64,000 bases of DNA, from contig JAZARR010000093.1 in NCBI GenBank assembly GCA_037389465.1, forward strand, positions 1,662,501-1,726,500, read 5' to 3'. The DNA is from Baylisascaris procyonis (lineage: Eukaryota > Nematoda > Chromadorea > Rhabditida > Ascarididae). Position 1 is the first letter of the stretch. Each line of letters begins with the position of its first letter. The notes beneath the pieces are model-generated. The model had not been told where the DNA came from and searched no databases. It was given only the letters and a program-made list of their open reading frames with translations. A program made the position numbers and the translations under genes. This document shows, one piece after another, positions 1 through 11,017 of the stretch.

Positions 1-1290
1 CTAAAAAATGTAATTCTTTCAAGAATTACATTTTTTCGTGTTTATCTTTTATGTTCACCATCTCTTGGGATGATAAGATGACTGAAGAATAACTTCACAA
101 TGGTCACCAAAAGACATGAGTTTTTGAAAATTCCTGGCATCTTTTTCTCCAAATTGTGATAAAAAATGCACTCTTCAATTTTCATTCATCGTAAGAAAAT
201 GCACACAAAAATTTTTTGGCTAATTGTTTCGAGTTTGTGGAACTCTCTTTATATGCACGGTAGCAAGTGCAGTTAATATTATTCATAGTGATTTTTAAGA
301 CTCTCATTCACTTTATTCACTGCGCTGTGTTCTTTTATTTATTTTCTATAGAAAAAATCATAGTTGACATAGTTATAGTTAACAGTTTTTCTGATGTTAA
401 AATGACCTACGATATCTTTTAGAAATTTGGCCAATTTTTGAGGATCACGTTTTCTCAGTTATGTTGCGTTTTGAAATTTACTTGAGAGCAGTGGAAAATT
501 TATTCAGACCAATATCAAACTCTGAAAGCGGCCAGCTGGCTATCTGGGGGGAAAGCAGTCAACCAGCTACGTTTCAACTTTTTCATTCCACAGGGTGGAT
601 AATAAATCACCACATAGGATTAAGTGTGTTCATTTTTCTGGGCCTTTTGAAGAATTTTTCATCTTTAGGTAAATATCGGTAAAGAAAGCTGTGCTAGTTT
701 GTTGCCAAGCGTGATTTCAGCTTAACATCTTCGTCGTTTCAACTCTTTCAAATTTGGTTGCACTGAAATAATGTTCTCTACCATTTTATACATTGTTTTC
801 ATATACATCGAATTAGCACTTTGTAAGATGAACTCCACATTGTAGAAGGATGCAAACACTTCAAGAGTTCGCAATGAAAATAAGAACATTTGATTGTGGG
901 ATAATCGATGAGCTATTGTTTCCTCTGTTGAAATTCTTGCATGATGTTTTATATCTTTCAACGGTGATATTTATCTTTCCGCCCCATTTTCCGATCTTAC
1001 GAAATTTTCTCTTTTTAATTTTAGAAATTGTCGGTGTTTCTTGTTTACTTTCATTTTATTTACTTCTTTTGGAACCGATAATCGTCTCTCTTCAATTACC
1101 CACTCAGTCAAAATTCCCAATTTCTAATGATGGAAGATCTAAACATTAAAAAGACATTTAAGGAGAGGGAAGCAAAGAGGAAACATGTAACCATGTCTAT
1201 TTGTTCAGCATACTCTTATTTCCTTGTTTGCAGTCATCTGAGTTTGTTTTTCTGTTTTATTTTTCATTTTTAAATTTTCCATAAACAACT
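1..1290. other. Intergenic, no gene seen
   Basis: Low-complexity AT-rich DNA with scattered short open frames on both strands. None has exon-like splice sites or recognisable protein content. It starts with a perfect hairpin (listed separately). Confidence 0.6.
3..36. repeat. Perfect 16-bp inverted repeat (hairpin)
   Basis: The arms 3-18 and 21-36 are perfect reverse complements around a 2-base loop. The right arm ends in a run of T. The arms reach almost to the window edge, so the structure may be longer on the left. Confidence 0.9.
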
Positions 1291-1303
1291 CTAATATCTT
1301 TTA

Positions 1304-1514
1304 TTTATTTATTTATTTATTTATTTATTCATTTCAATGAACACAGCATTCATTATGAATACATGTCTCTTCATATCGCTTCCGCCTGCTCTGACCCAAT
1401 GCCTCTATGGTCCAGTTGGTTTCTGTGGTCTTTAGGTCGGCCTCTCCTTGCAGGTCGGTCGCGTGAAGGTTAGGGCTTAGGCTCGTCTCCTGCCCATCGG
1501 ATGCTGACGAGCCG
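1304..1514 (-). mobile_element. 5'-truncated RTE-like LINE tail with 13-bp TSD
   Basis: On the minus strand this is the last part of a LINE ORF followed by a (TAAA)n tail, seen on the plus strand as a TTTA run from about 1301. The minus-strand reading ends in residues such as KRYEET followed by a stop just before the tail, as in the copy at 9050-9331. It is flanked by an exact 13-bp direct repeat, CTAATATCTTTTA, at 1291-1303 and 1515-1527. This is a typical target-primed insertion of a truncated non-LTR element. Confidence 0.8.
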
Positions 1515-1527
1515 CTAATATCTTTTA

Positions 1528-3698
1528 CTGTTTTAAATAGATATATTCGTTTATTTCGGTTTCCATTTTTTTATCGGCAGTCACTCATTTCAGCAGAAAT
1601 GGTTTTTGAAAATGTATATGCTTGTTGAAGTGCTTCTTGCATAAAACATCATATGTCTGCCAGGAGAATCGTTCATTCTCATGAATGCGTATATTAATTT
1701 CTGAAAATCTTAGTCGATCCTTGATTCATTCCTTTATTTTGGAATATTGGTTTGTGACGAAAGTGATGGGACAGTGGAACATTGAATATGTCTTCTCGTC
1801 TTCCTTTCTTTTAATTTTCAGTCTGAATTGATATCTATTCCACCTGCGGCTTTTTTTACGGTTTCCTTTCACATAAGCTAATTTTTATGTTACCTCGTTT
1901 CCTCGTAATCAGCGTCATATTCTTTAATGAAAAAATCATTCATACAATTCATTTTGCTTATAATAGGAGCTTTTGAAAGAACAGTTCTTATTCATGCCCT
2001 ATAGTCTAGGTGAGCAAACTAAGGCAAAATTCTCGTGTGATATCACAGATTCGTTTGCGGTATAGCACTCGGTGTAGAACTATATGATACAACTTACCCA
2101 GGTACTCAGGCAAAGGTCATAAATATTTCATTGTCCTGATATGACCAAAAAGTATGGCATGCATGATAATTTGTATTTATACTTCATTTCAGTAATTGCT
2201 GAAATATGTGTGTAGATTGTAAAACAACGCTTTTATAGCTTTTAATTTTAGAAGGCGTTATATCTGAGAATTTTTGAGGCGAAAAATAGAGTACAACGAG
2301 CGAGACAGAATAGCAATAAAACCGGTATCGCTTAATTTCATTGTCAGAGGGAAGAGATGATCTACTTGTTTCTTGCTTCGAATCTCTCTAATCTCAACAA
2401 TCCTTTGTGATCATCTGCTGCTCTCTTCAACTTCGGGAACTTCCTACGGTACTAACAAATTTTACTGCTTCTTCCAGTATTTTGCCATCTCTCTTCTGTT
2501 GACTCTTATGTTCGCCATTTTTCCAACAATACACTCATTTGTCTAGTCGAACATCAGGAAGTAAGGAAGCTTGTCTATTAGCTGGTGAATTATCTCATCC
2601 TGAATAAATGAGCTTTGTAGTATAAGTTAACGACAGGCATATAGGTTGTGCTAGGAGTTATAATTGTACAATAGCTGCATATCATTGTTCAGTGATTTAC
2701 TGAGGAAATCTCGTAGGCGTTTCCACCTTATCCCTAATTAATGTTCCTTTTCTCTTTACAATGGAATTTTTCAAAATCTCTGTTCTCGCTTGTCGATCGT
2801 TTTTCGCGAAAAATTTTCTCATTCGTTGAGGAGTGCATATTTCAGCGTTACATATTCACTGTATACTGTATGATTTGTAGTGTGTGTTAATAAAGTGAGC
2901 TGATTCACAGTTGTATCGAATTTGCATATGAAATCGACAAATATTATTTAACGAAAGACACTTCATTTCCGTCCGATATGGTAACGTTTCGTGTGCATGT
3001 ACTCAGTGTTTACACACGGCTGTCCATCTATGAATATTCTCATAGCGACTGCTTCGGTTTTGTCAGTAGTTAGTTTATGTCTCCGTATATGCATTAACTT
3101 TGATGATAGCTCATAGAAATACTCTTTATTATTATATATGTCTGCATTTTAAATATAATCCTAGTGAACTGCAATAAATTTACCATCATTTCATTACCGC
3201 TGTTAACTCGCTGTTATAATCATTCAGTAATCTCATTTCTGTTTTTTTTCATAGTATTTACGGTCACAATTTTTTCTCATTTTCTAGGTTTTGTCATCTT
3301 CATAATTCTAGATTCTTTGAAGCACTAATTCATTCCTAGGCCCGTTTGTTAATCATCGTTGTTATTCCCATCGCGTCATAGTTTACCGCAGTGTTTAGCG
3401 AAGGTACGAATCCACAGAACAATCTAATGTTTCCGAAATTTCCTATCGTTGGCACTTCTTAGATCTATGGTATCATCAGCCTCCCGTTGATCCTTTCTCC
3501 CTCTTTTCACGATTTAAACTAAAAGTTACTTCCGCTAAAAACTAGAGCATATTGTACATGAAATATTTTAAGTTTCTGAGCGCAATCGCACGAAAACAAG
3601 GCTTGTTTTGCTGTATTTAGAAAAGTCGGAGATTGTTTTGCAACGCCAAAGAGAGGGGTGTAAGAAGTGATTTTGTGTGAAACCCGTGCGGCTGTGTG
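1528..3698. other. Intergenic, nothing recognised
   Basis: No coding segment, RNA gene or repeat could be supported here. It lies just upstream of the first gene and may hold its promoter. No clear TATA box or trans-splice acceptor could be singled out. Confidence 0.5.
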
Positions 3699-6600
3699 AT
3701 GCCAAGTGCTAAACTTGTTGCTACGAATCCCTCACGCAAATGTTATTGTGCTGGAGGGAAACGTGTAAGTTAACCCTACGGATGGGCGGCAGCAGCCAAT
3801 CATCACCCTTCTTCATCAGTTGGTAAGTTATTAAAAGTTTAAGAATTTGCATATAGTTTTGTTTTAGAATTGTTGAATATGCAAACTGACTGTGCACATC
3901 GAAAAGCAGTAGAGGGTTGGCCCTTCTTGCAATGGCGGTTTAGTGCACATTCCTTCCGAACCACGCAATTGTCACGGAATTGGAATAAAGTTTGTGATGA
4001 ATTGCCTAGGAATAAAGTTTTTGTGCGATGAATAACATAATTGATAGAACACTGCGATATGACGAATGGATACTTGCTGTGTTCATATTTGCGAACTTAT
4101 ATGACAGTCACGTTTTTTAAACCGAATTCCCTCACCTCGTTCTCCTCACCAATCTAAAAACAGGAGTCTTCTTTCATTAAGCATTGTTCCATTGATCTAT
4201 GAGTGGATGAGAGTGGAAAATTTTCTCAGCATTTAATTTTTTCTCACTGCTCATTAAATGTGAAATCGCTTTTAAAAAGAGTGATGGTGAGGAGAATCCT
4301 TAAGCGCTTGTAATACAGCTGTAATAGTCGGCGGCCGCAATTCTCTTTAATTGTTGAGAGAGATGAAGGAACTCGGTGAAAAGTGCGTTTAAAAAGAGGA
4401 CATGCAGACATACAAATGAATAGAACCAGTTTGCAGCGGGTTTCGCCGATTCCAAATTTAGGCCGAACGGCTTTTTACTTGAGTGTTAATTTCTGAGCCA
4501 TCGATTCACTGACTGCACTCAGAGTGTGTCATATTGTCGAACGACGGTTGTTTCAAGACGACCGCTCATCAACATTCATTTCGGTTCGAATGTTTCAACA
4601 CATTTATTGCACTCCTTTGAATATAAATCCAGGACTTATGCAGTTTCTGGATTTTTTGAGGGGGGATTTTACAGGATTCACTGATGTGAATGGTGAGAGG
4701 GTTTATTTGAATCCTTCTAGTTATGGTTTATTTAAAATTTAATCGATTTCACTGAACTAGCGGATAAAAACTTCGCTTTCTTGACATACATAGAATCAAA
4801 TCGTCTACCTCTAGCCTTCTTGTCATGTCCTTTCGACAGTTAAGCTCCTGCAAAGCACTCATATTCACATTTCTAAATTCTCATGTTCAACCTCCATATG
4901 CGGTGACTACTGAATTAGTCTTTTACGTTAGACGCCTTAGGTGATAGTCGAGATGCGGTTTTAGGCTCTTTGTTGGCCACATGCTTTATGACAAAATTTG
5001 CTTTTGTTATTTCCCACAAACAGTCATCCTCTATCACAGTAGTTCCTTTGTGTATTAACAATGTTGTGATAATCTTGGATTCATTAATTTACGCTCTACC
5101 TCGCATAATTCGTTTTCGTGGAGTGGAAAGGTCACCATCCCCACCTCTTCTTTACTCATCCACCTGTCCACTCTTCCTCTATGTTGGCCGCGAAATTGCT
5201 TGCCCCTCGATCGTAGCTCAATGTCGAAATAGTGAATTAAACGCTAGCTTTTGTCGGGTGCCTTGTTGGCTTCCATTTACAAGCGTTGGATGCTGTAAGA
5301 GAAGAGAATGCGCTTTGGTTCGTCGTGAGTTGGAGGTTTCTGTAGTCCTATAATCCCCTCTCAACTACCTGCAACTTTTCTGCAAAGGTGCGTTACCTAG
5401 GTAACTCTGATCAAGATAAAACATAAGAGTGTGCAATATGCACATTTGCACGACAACGTTTGGTTAGGTGATGAACGAGCTGCTCTATGAGGCTGTGATG
5501 AAGCCAACTCCTATCCCGAACACCGCTATTTCACACATCACCTCGGCAACTGTTGTTACTGCATATATTTCCACAATGCAAAAATTGAGGCGCATGCCTG
5601 CTCGTTTTCGTCATTCCAATACGTGTATGCATATAAAATTAATCTCTTCTTTTTATTTCTTTCTTTTAAGGAATTTCATCAGCAAATTTTTCGTATTTAT
5701 TCTCTCCCAAAATTCTAATAAAAATATAACTTTTCAGTTTTTTTCGATTCAAAAATTCGGCGATTTCTTCCGGTGATTTCTTGTGTTTCAAAAACTTTCC
5801 TGTAAAATATTTTTCACCTTAGGATTTGATAGGGAGACAGCGTTGTTTAATAGCGTCTTTTAACGCTGTATTATGCGATTTCAAGCTTTTTATACAAATC
5901 AATTTTTCAAACTTTCTGTTGAGAAGATCTAGGTTTTCATTGCTTAAAAAATTCTTTTCTCTGAAATTCCTTCCAGCCAGATGACGATTCCTCCATATCA
6001 CACTTTTTTATTTGCTTGGTAATTTTATCAGCAACTAACTGATAAAAGTCGCTTCCATCTTGACCACATTTCACTGCAGCGGAGAATGGGGAAAAATTCG
6101 CTCAACAGTAAATTCCAGAAGGAGTAATTTTTACTTATCCATTTACTTGCTTAGCATTTTAAGGTAATAAGTGATGTCAGAAGATCGAATGAATTTTCAT
6201 TATTATTTAAATCGCTACTCGAATATCCCACTATAATTTCGCATAGTGACTATGTAAGCAAAATTGGGATACAAAGCCATCGTAGAAAAACGAAGTATAG
6301 GAGTATAGGTTTGCAAACATATGATATATTGTGGAACAGGTGAACCAGTTGTTTAAAATCGACTTTGATGTATTTCGCTGTCGCTGCACAAATATTGCAG
6401 TGATCGACATTAATAATCTATGCGGGCATATTTCGTACTACTTGAAACATTCGAAGTGACGCTATTCACTAGTACTGGGATTTTATTGAATGGATAATTA
6501 ATATTCGATTCAATACATACTTAGAAAATTGCCACTTCTCACTTCTTATTTTATCGGTTTGCCGATTTCTTAGTTCATTTTCTTTAAATCTCGGTTTAAA

Positions 6601-9047
6601 TAGTTGCTTGCCAGTGAGGCTAATATGGCAATTGCATTGGGATGTGAAATTCATATGAAAATATGTTTTTGCGATTCCAGCGTCATGTCTGCGCGTATTT
6701 GTGTCTGTCCATCCGTATGTGCAGTGTGTGTGTCTGTTTGTGTGTCGAGTCGTTGCATCTGGTTAGGAACAAATTGGGCGATGAGATTTAGCGGAAGTAT
6801 CTACAGCACAAGTCGGCTTCCTGCCTCCAGATTCATTCCTATAGATCATTGTCCTTATGATTTATTAATGCCTAAATGTTGCATAGAATTTGCAAGTAAG
6901 TGATGCTCTGCATCATATTTGCGTCGATTCAGTCGAAGCCCATCCTGTATGCGCTATCCCATAATGCACTATGCGTTCGCATAGTGCATTATGGCAATAT
7001 CCCATATATGTGAGCACTTGTTCGGCGTTTCAACTCTGGGACCGCAGAAGCTATAGTCATTGAATTTTTTGTTTGGCAGGTGGGTTGCCTCAAGCCTTTC
7101 TGAATATCCTTGGAGCTCTCTCTGAATTTTTTAAACATTTGGGGCTACCGGAGCATTCGGTCATTATGTGTCAAGGTTTTTCTGGAAATTTTGGGTTTTT
7201 TTCAAATCTGCTGTGCGCCATAAGCCTCGATTTGCGAAGGATCGGAATCAGAGGTGTCGGCGTCAGACATCTCAAAAGCTAATCCATCATCCTTCAAAGT
7301 AATTGCAAACATTGAAAGATGCCTAAAAATGACATAATTCTAATACATATCTGGATTATGACTTGGCCATAGTTGAGTCTCAGAAGAATGAATGTTTTAT
7401 GAAAGGCTTATGCAAGCGGATGCATCGCATGAAATGTTTAAAAGTTATGCATGCATTTAATTATCTTTTGAGGATTCGGGATTGTCTTAGCGAATGGGCT
7501 TTCGGAAAGATGTATTGGACCAGCTGCTGAGGCACGCTTCGCTTTAGTATTTTTAGATACAATTAGTAAAAAGATTTCCATTACTAAGCATTGTTCTTGT
7601 AATTTGCAGTTGGTGTTTTTTTTCAGTCGACAGCGGTCAGCTTATACCGGATCGACCTGTAATCAAGCCAGACGAAGGGGGTCGCCAAGAATCGATATAT
7701 CCGGCAGCAGTTCGCCAGCTTGAACATTTGAATCTCGAACGAAAAACCAGTATGATTCTTCAGTCTGTGCTTTTTCATCCTTCAAAATGTTTCTTTCGTT
7801 GCTGTTCTATCCATTCACAAGTTGAGATTGCTTCAGCAAGCTTACAAAACGGAAAGAGGAAAGAGAGAGTATCATCGAGCAAGCATCAGGAAGAAGAGGA
7901 AAAAAGGACTCAAAATCTGAGGCATGGGAGCTCTCCACTTGTCAGATTTGTTTCAGAGCAATCGTTAGCGCCCATCAAACGTTCAGATTTCCTTGGCTTT
8001 TGATAGGTGCTGAGCATAACAGATATCATCCTCGTCATAGAGATCTACTTTTGTGGTTGCGTTCGACAGTTATATGGTCCTTTTTTATATTTTCTTATAT
8101 TCCAGCTATATGGTATTTTTTTCCACTAAGCATAATACTACTGTAGTATTTTTGCTACCGAATATTTCACTAGAAAATGCCATGAAACGCCTCGAAGGGA
8201 ATATACTTTAATTATCTGATCCGAAAAGTGATGTAATATTCGCCTGTTCGAACAATTCGACCGGTCCGTTGCGCAAACACCGGTGAATTGTTGATGATGA
8301 AAAAACGTCTCCACTGGTCACTGGTTAGAGTTGCACTGGCTGATCGGTTTAATTGGACGAATTTTGCAAGTTTTCTGAAGAACATTGCCATCATCGTTCA
8401 TCCTTCATTCATGAATGGCTCATACTTGTTCAACAATGATCCTATATCTTAGTAAGGCAAAAACGGGGATACAGAGCGTTTTTTGATTGCATTCAGTTGA
8501 GATATGTGATTCTCCACTTTGAAGCTGAAATTATTGATTTGTTACAGCTTTGCAGTGCCGAAATGAATAAGTAAATTATGAATGCGCATTTTACGGTTGT
8601 TTTTATTCATCATCTGAGTTAATTAGATGGTCGATCATTCAGGTGTTCCGGCACAAGTATTAAGTGCTCTAACTGGCACTTCGACGGCTGCTGCCCACGC
8701 ACGTGCTATGGGACGTGTGATGCGGGTTGTGGTAAGTGCTTTTTGTGGTTTCGTTTCTTTTCGATGCATTCTTGTCATACGCTTTGCAGATGAGCATCAC
8801 GGCACGCCGGGCATGCATTTATCCGCTTGTCTGTCTGATAGTTTGAACTCGAGAACCACCAAAGCTGTCATTGCGAAGTTTGGTGTTATATTGCGCACCA
8901 TAGGGCAACCTCGTGCACTTTGAGCCATCAGATTCGAACGGAATTCTAGAGTCCAATGGTATCAGAACATTTATTGCCTTTTGCACCCGTCGATTCAAAA
9001 AATAAATTGAATCTGTGGTGGGGGATTTATAGGAGCACGTTTCGACG

Positions 9048-9102
<55 letters not shown>

Positions 9103-9972
9103 TTTCAATCAACATAGCATTCATTACGAATGAAGGTCTCTTCATATCGCTTCCACTTGTCCCGAATCAATGCTTCTCTGATCCAGTTGGTTCCTGCGGT
9201 CTTTTTTAAAGATCGCTCCACCTCATTGCAGGTCGGCCTCTATTTCTTTTGCCAATCCGTGGTGTCCATTCTGTTCTTCGCTTCACCCAGTCGTCATTTT
9301 TCAATGCGGATATCTTCGCCGCCCATCTAATACGTTTCGACGTTCCTCCGCCTATTTTGCTTTAACATCTCCACTTTCCATATTATATATTGACAAATAC
9401 ATAGAAGGAAAGGCAGAGCCTGTTGCAGGGCACAGAGTCGATAAGAAAAGCACAGTGAAGCGGTTATGTTGATGGAAATATCGGACGCTTTCATGCGCTT
9501 TTGCAGTATTTTCGAAGGTGATGCGATATGTGTGCCTTGTCCCCCCCCCCTTTCCCCACCTCTCCCATCCCTGAAGGAAGATATTCTTTGGCTCTGCAGC
9601 AGAAATTGGGTCTGTTCGACAGTATGAGGTCATTTTCTTCAAATATAAGGTGCTAAATTGCTTTTAAACTTTACAATCAAATTTCTTTTGCTAAGGACTG
9701 AATCTGCCCGAAGACGATTTTTTTGCAATGACGTTGTGCAGCCGGCAAATTCAGTAGAAAAACTTTGTTAAACGTTCGATTTTTGTTTTTGATTATTATT
9801 GCAGTCGGTTGATTCGGTTATCGGAAATGCAAAAAACGCATATCGTGCTGGCATGCCTGACGTGTTCTGTCGCATGTTGTTGGTTGCACAGCATGAATGT
9901 TCAAATGGTGATTGCTTTTGGGTTTTGCACAGGCACATCGATTTTATGACCAAAAATATTGATCACCTTTAA
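3699..9972 (+). CDS. Unrecognised five-exon gene, about 200 residues
   Basis: Proposed exons are 3699-3764, 5468-5624, 7627-7749, 8643-8731 and 9805-9972. They use donors GTAAGT, GTATGC, GTATGA and GTAAGT, and acceptors ending TTAG, TTTCAG, TTCAG and TTGCAG. All phases agree (0, 1, 1, 0), giving one frame from ATG at 3699 to TAA at 9970-9972. The middle exons read as soluble protein: a Pro/Asp-rich stretch (LIPDRPVIKPDEGG), an Ala/Thr-rich helix (TSTAAAHARAMGRV) and a Cys-containing C-terminal exon (AGMPDVFCRMLLVAQHE). No signal peptide or membrane segment is seen and I do not recognise the family. Exons 2 to 5 support one another. Exon 1 (22 residues) is the weakest, because the 1.7-kb first intron could hide another exon. 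A LINE tail sits in intron 4. The gene ends about 1 kb before the kappaB-Ras gene on the same strand. Confidence 0.55.
6959..6994. repeat. Perfect 17-bp inverted repeat (hairpin)
   Basis: Arms 6959-6975 and 6978-6994 are perfect reverse complements with a 2-base TT loop. It lies in intron 2 of the unrecognised gene. There is no terminal-repeat transposon context. Confidence 0.9.
9050..9331 (-). mobile_element. 5'-truncated RTE-like LINE 3' end with 13-bp TSD
   Basis: Read on the minus strand, this encodes the C-terminal end of an RTE-class polyprotein, with residues such as RIRWAAKISAL, WVKRRTEWTPR, GRPAMRWSDL and KWKRYEE, then a stop and a (TAAA)n tail. The GRP-x-x-RWSD pattern is typical of RTE LINEs in nematodes. 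One base-level frame slip lies in the middle. An exact 13-bp direct repeat, ACGTTTCGACGTT, flanks it at 9037-9049 and 9332-9344. It is inserted in intron 4 of the upstream gene, antisense to it. Confidence 0.85.
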
Positions 9973-11017
9973 ATCGCAATGTTTATTTTTATGATCGCAG
10001 ACCTCGATATGCTTTCGCACTGAAATTCTTTGTGCTTATGCAGCAATTGATTCGTTAAGATTATCAAAAAATTGTTTTTCTTAAAAGTTCCATTTGTGCA
10101 TTTTGCAAATTTTATGGAAAGCACATCATGTTGTTTTCGTTATGCGCGCACACATTTATGTGTGTGCGTGCGCGTTAGGATTTTGGGCTACGTTGCTGCC
10201 CTAAAATAAAAAAGATCACAACAGCAAAGGTGAGAGTTATATTGCTGTAGCTTATCTTTGGATCGCATTCGGGTGTATTTCTTCCCTGTCGCCTAATATT
10301 TGCAGTTTTTCACGGTCCTCCACTTTTGGCCAGAATTCAGAACTAGAGACCGATAAGCTGTGAAATATCATTTGATACGTTGCAAAATTCAAATCTGAGC
10401 ACTTGTATAACTACAAATGGTTTTTGTTGAAGTAGCTCACAAATAAGAAGTTTGCAAATCTTATTGCAGAAAGCGATGAAAATTTTTTCAATTTTAAATA
10501 ACTTTTTCAAGCAGTCCCACGCATTCCGCGTTTTATCAACAGCTTTTGAAAAACTTTCGATTTTCTTGTTTTCCTCTGAATCACGATTCGCTCTTGCACT
10601 CCTCCCAATTATATAGCTAAACTCTCACGTTCTCTGACCCCTAAAGATAAAAACACTGAGCGCGTAATGCATCAGAGAGCGCATTTATTCATTCGTAGTA
10701 TGTGGCTTTTTTTGTTACTACAACACTGCTAGTGATAGTTGCGTCGGTCCTGTCGATTCTATCTTAGCTGTTTGCTGTGTTACAAATAACAGGAAATACG
10801 TTGTTTCCATTTTAAAAAGATTCAGGAAACGCACCCACTTTTTATCTTTATGAACACAAATATAAACATATAATTGTATATTTGCTTTTCAGATGTTCGC
10901 TTTCAAAAATATAATATCTCATATGCTTTATGTATTGGGGAGTTTCGTTTATTTGTTTTCTGTTGAGAGGCTTTTTGACTCGTTAATATAGCTGGATAGT
11001 ATGTGAATGAACGATAT
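9973..11017. other. Intergenic spacer upstream of the kappaB-Ras gene
   Basis: AT-rich, with no coding segment seen. It includes an imperfect GC/CA-rich inverted repeat around 10143-10176 (runs of GCGCACACA and TGTGTGCG). Any promoter for the downstream gene should lie here, but no defined element was recognised. Confidence 0.4.

Noticed and set aside
4581..4600. GGTTCGAAT resembling the T-loop of a tRNA
   Set aside because: No matching acceptor, D or anticodon arms upstream.
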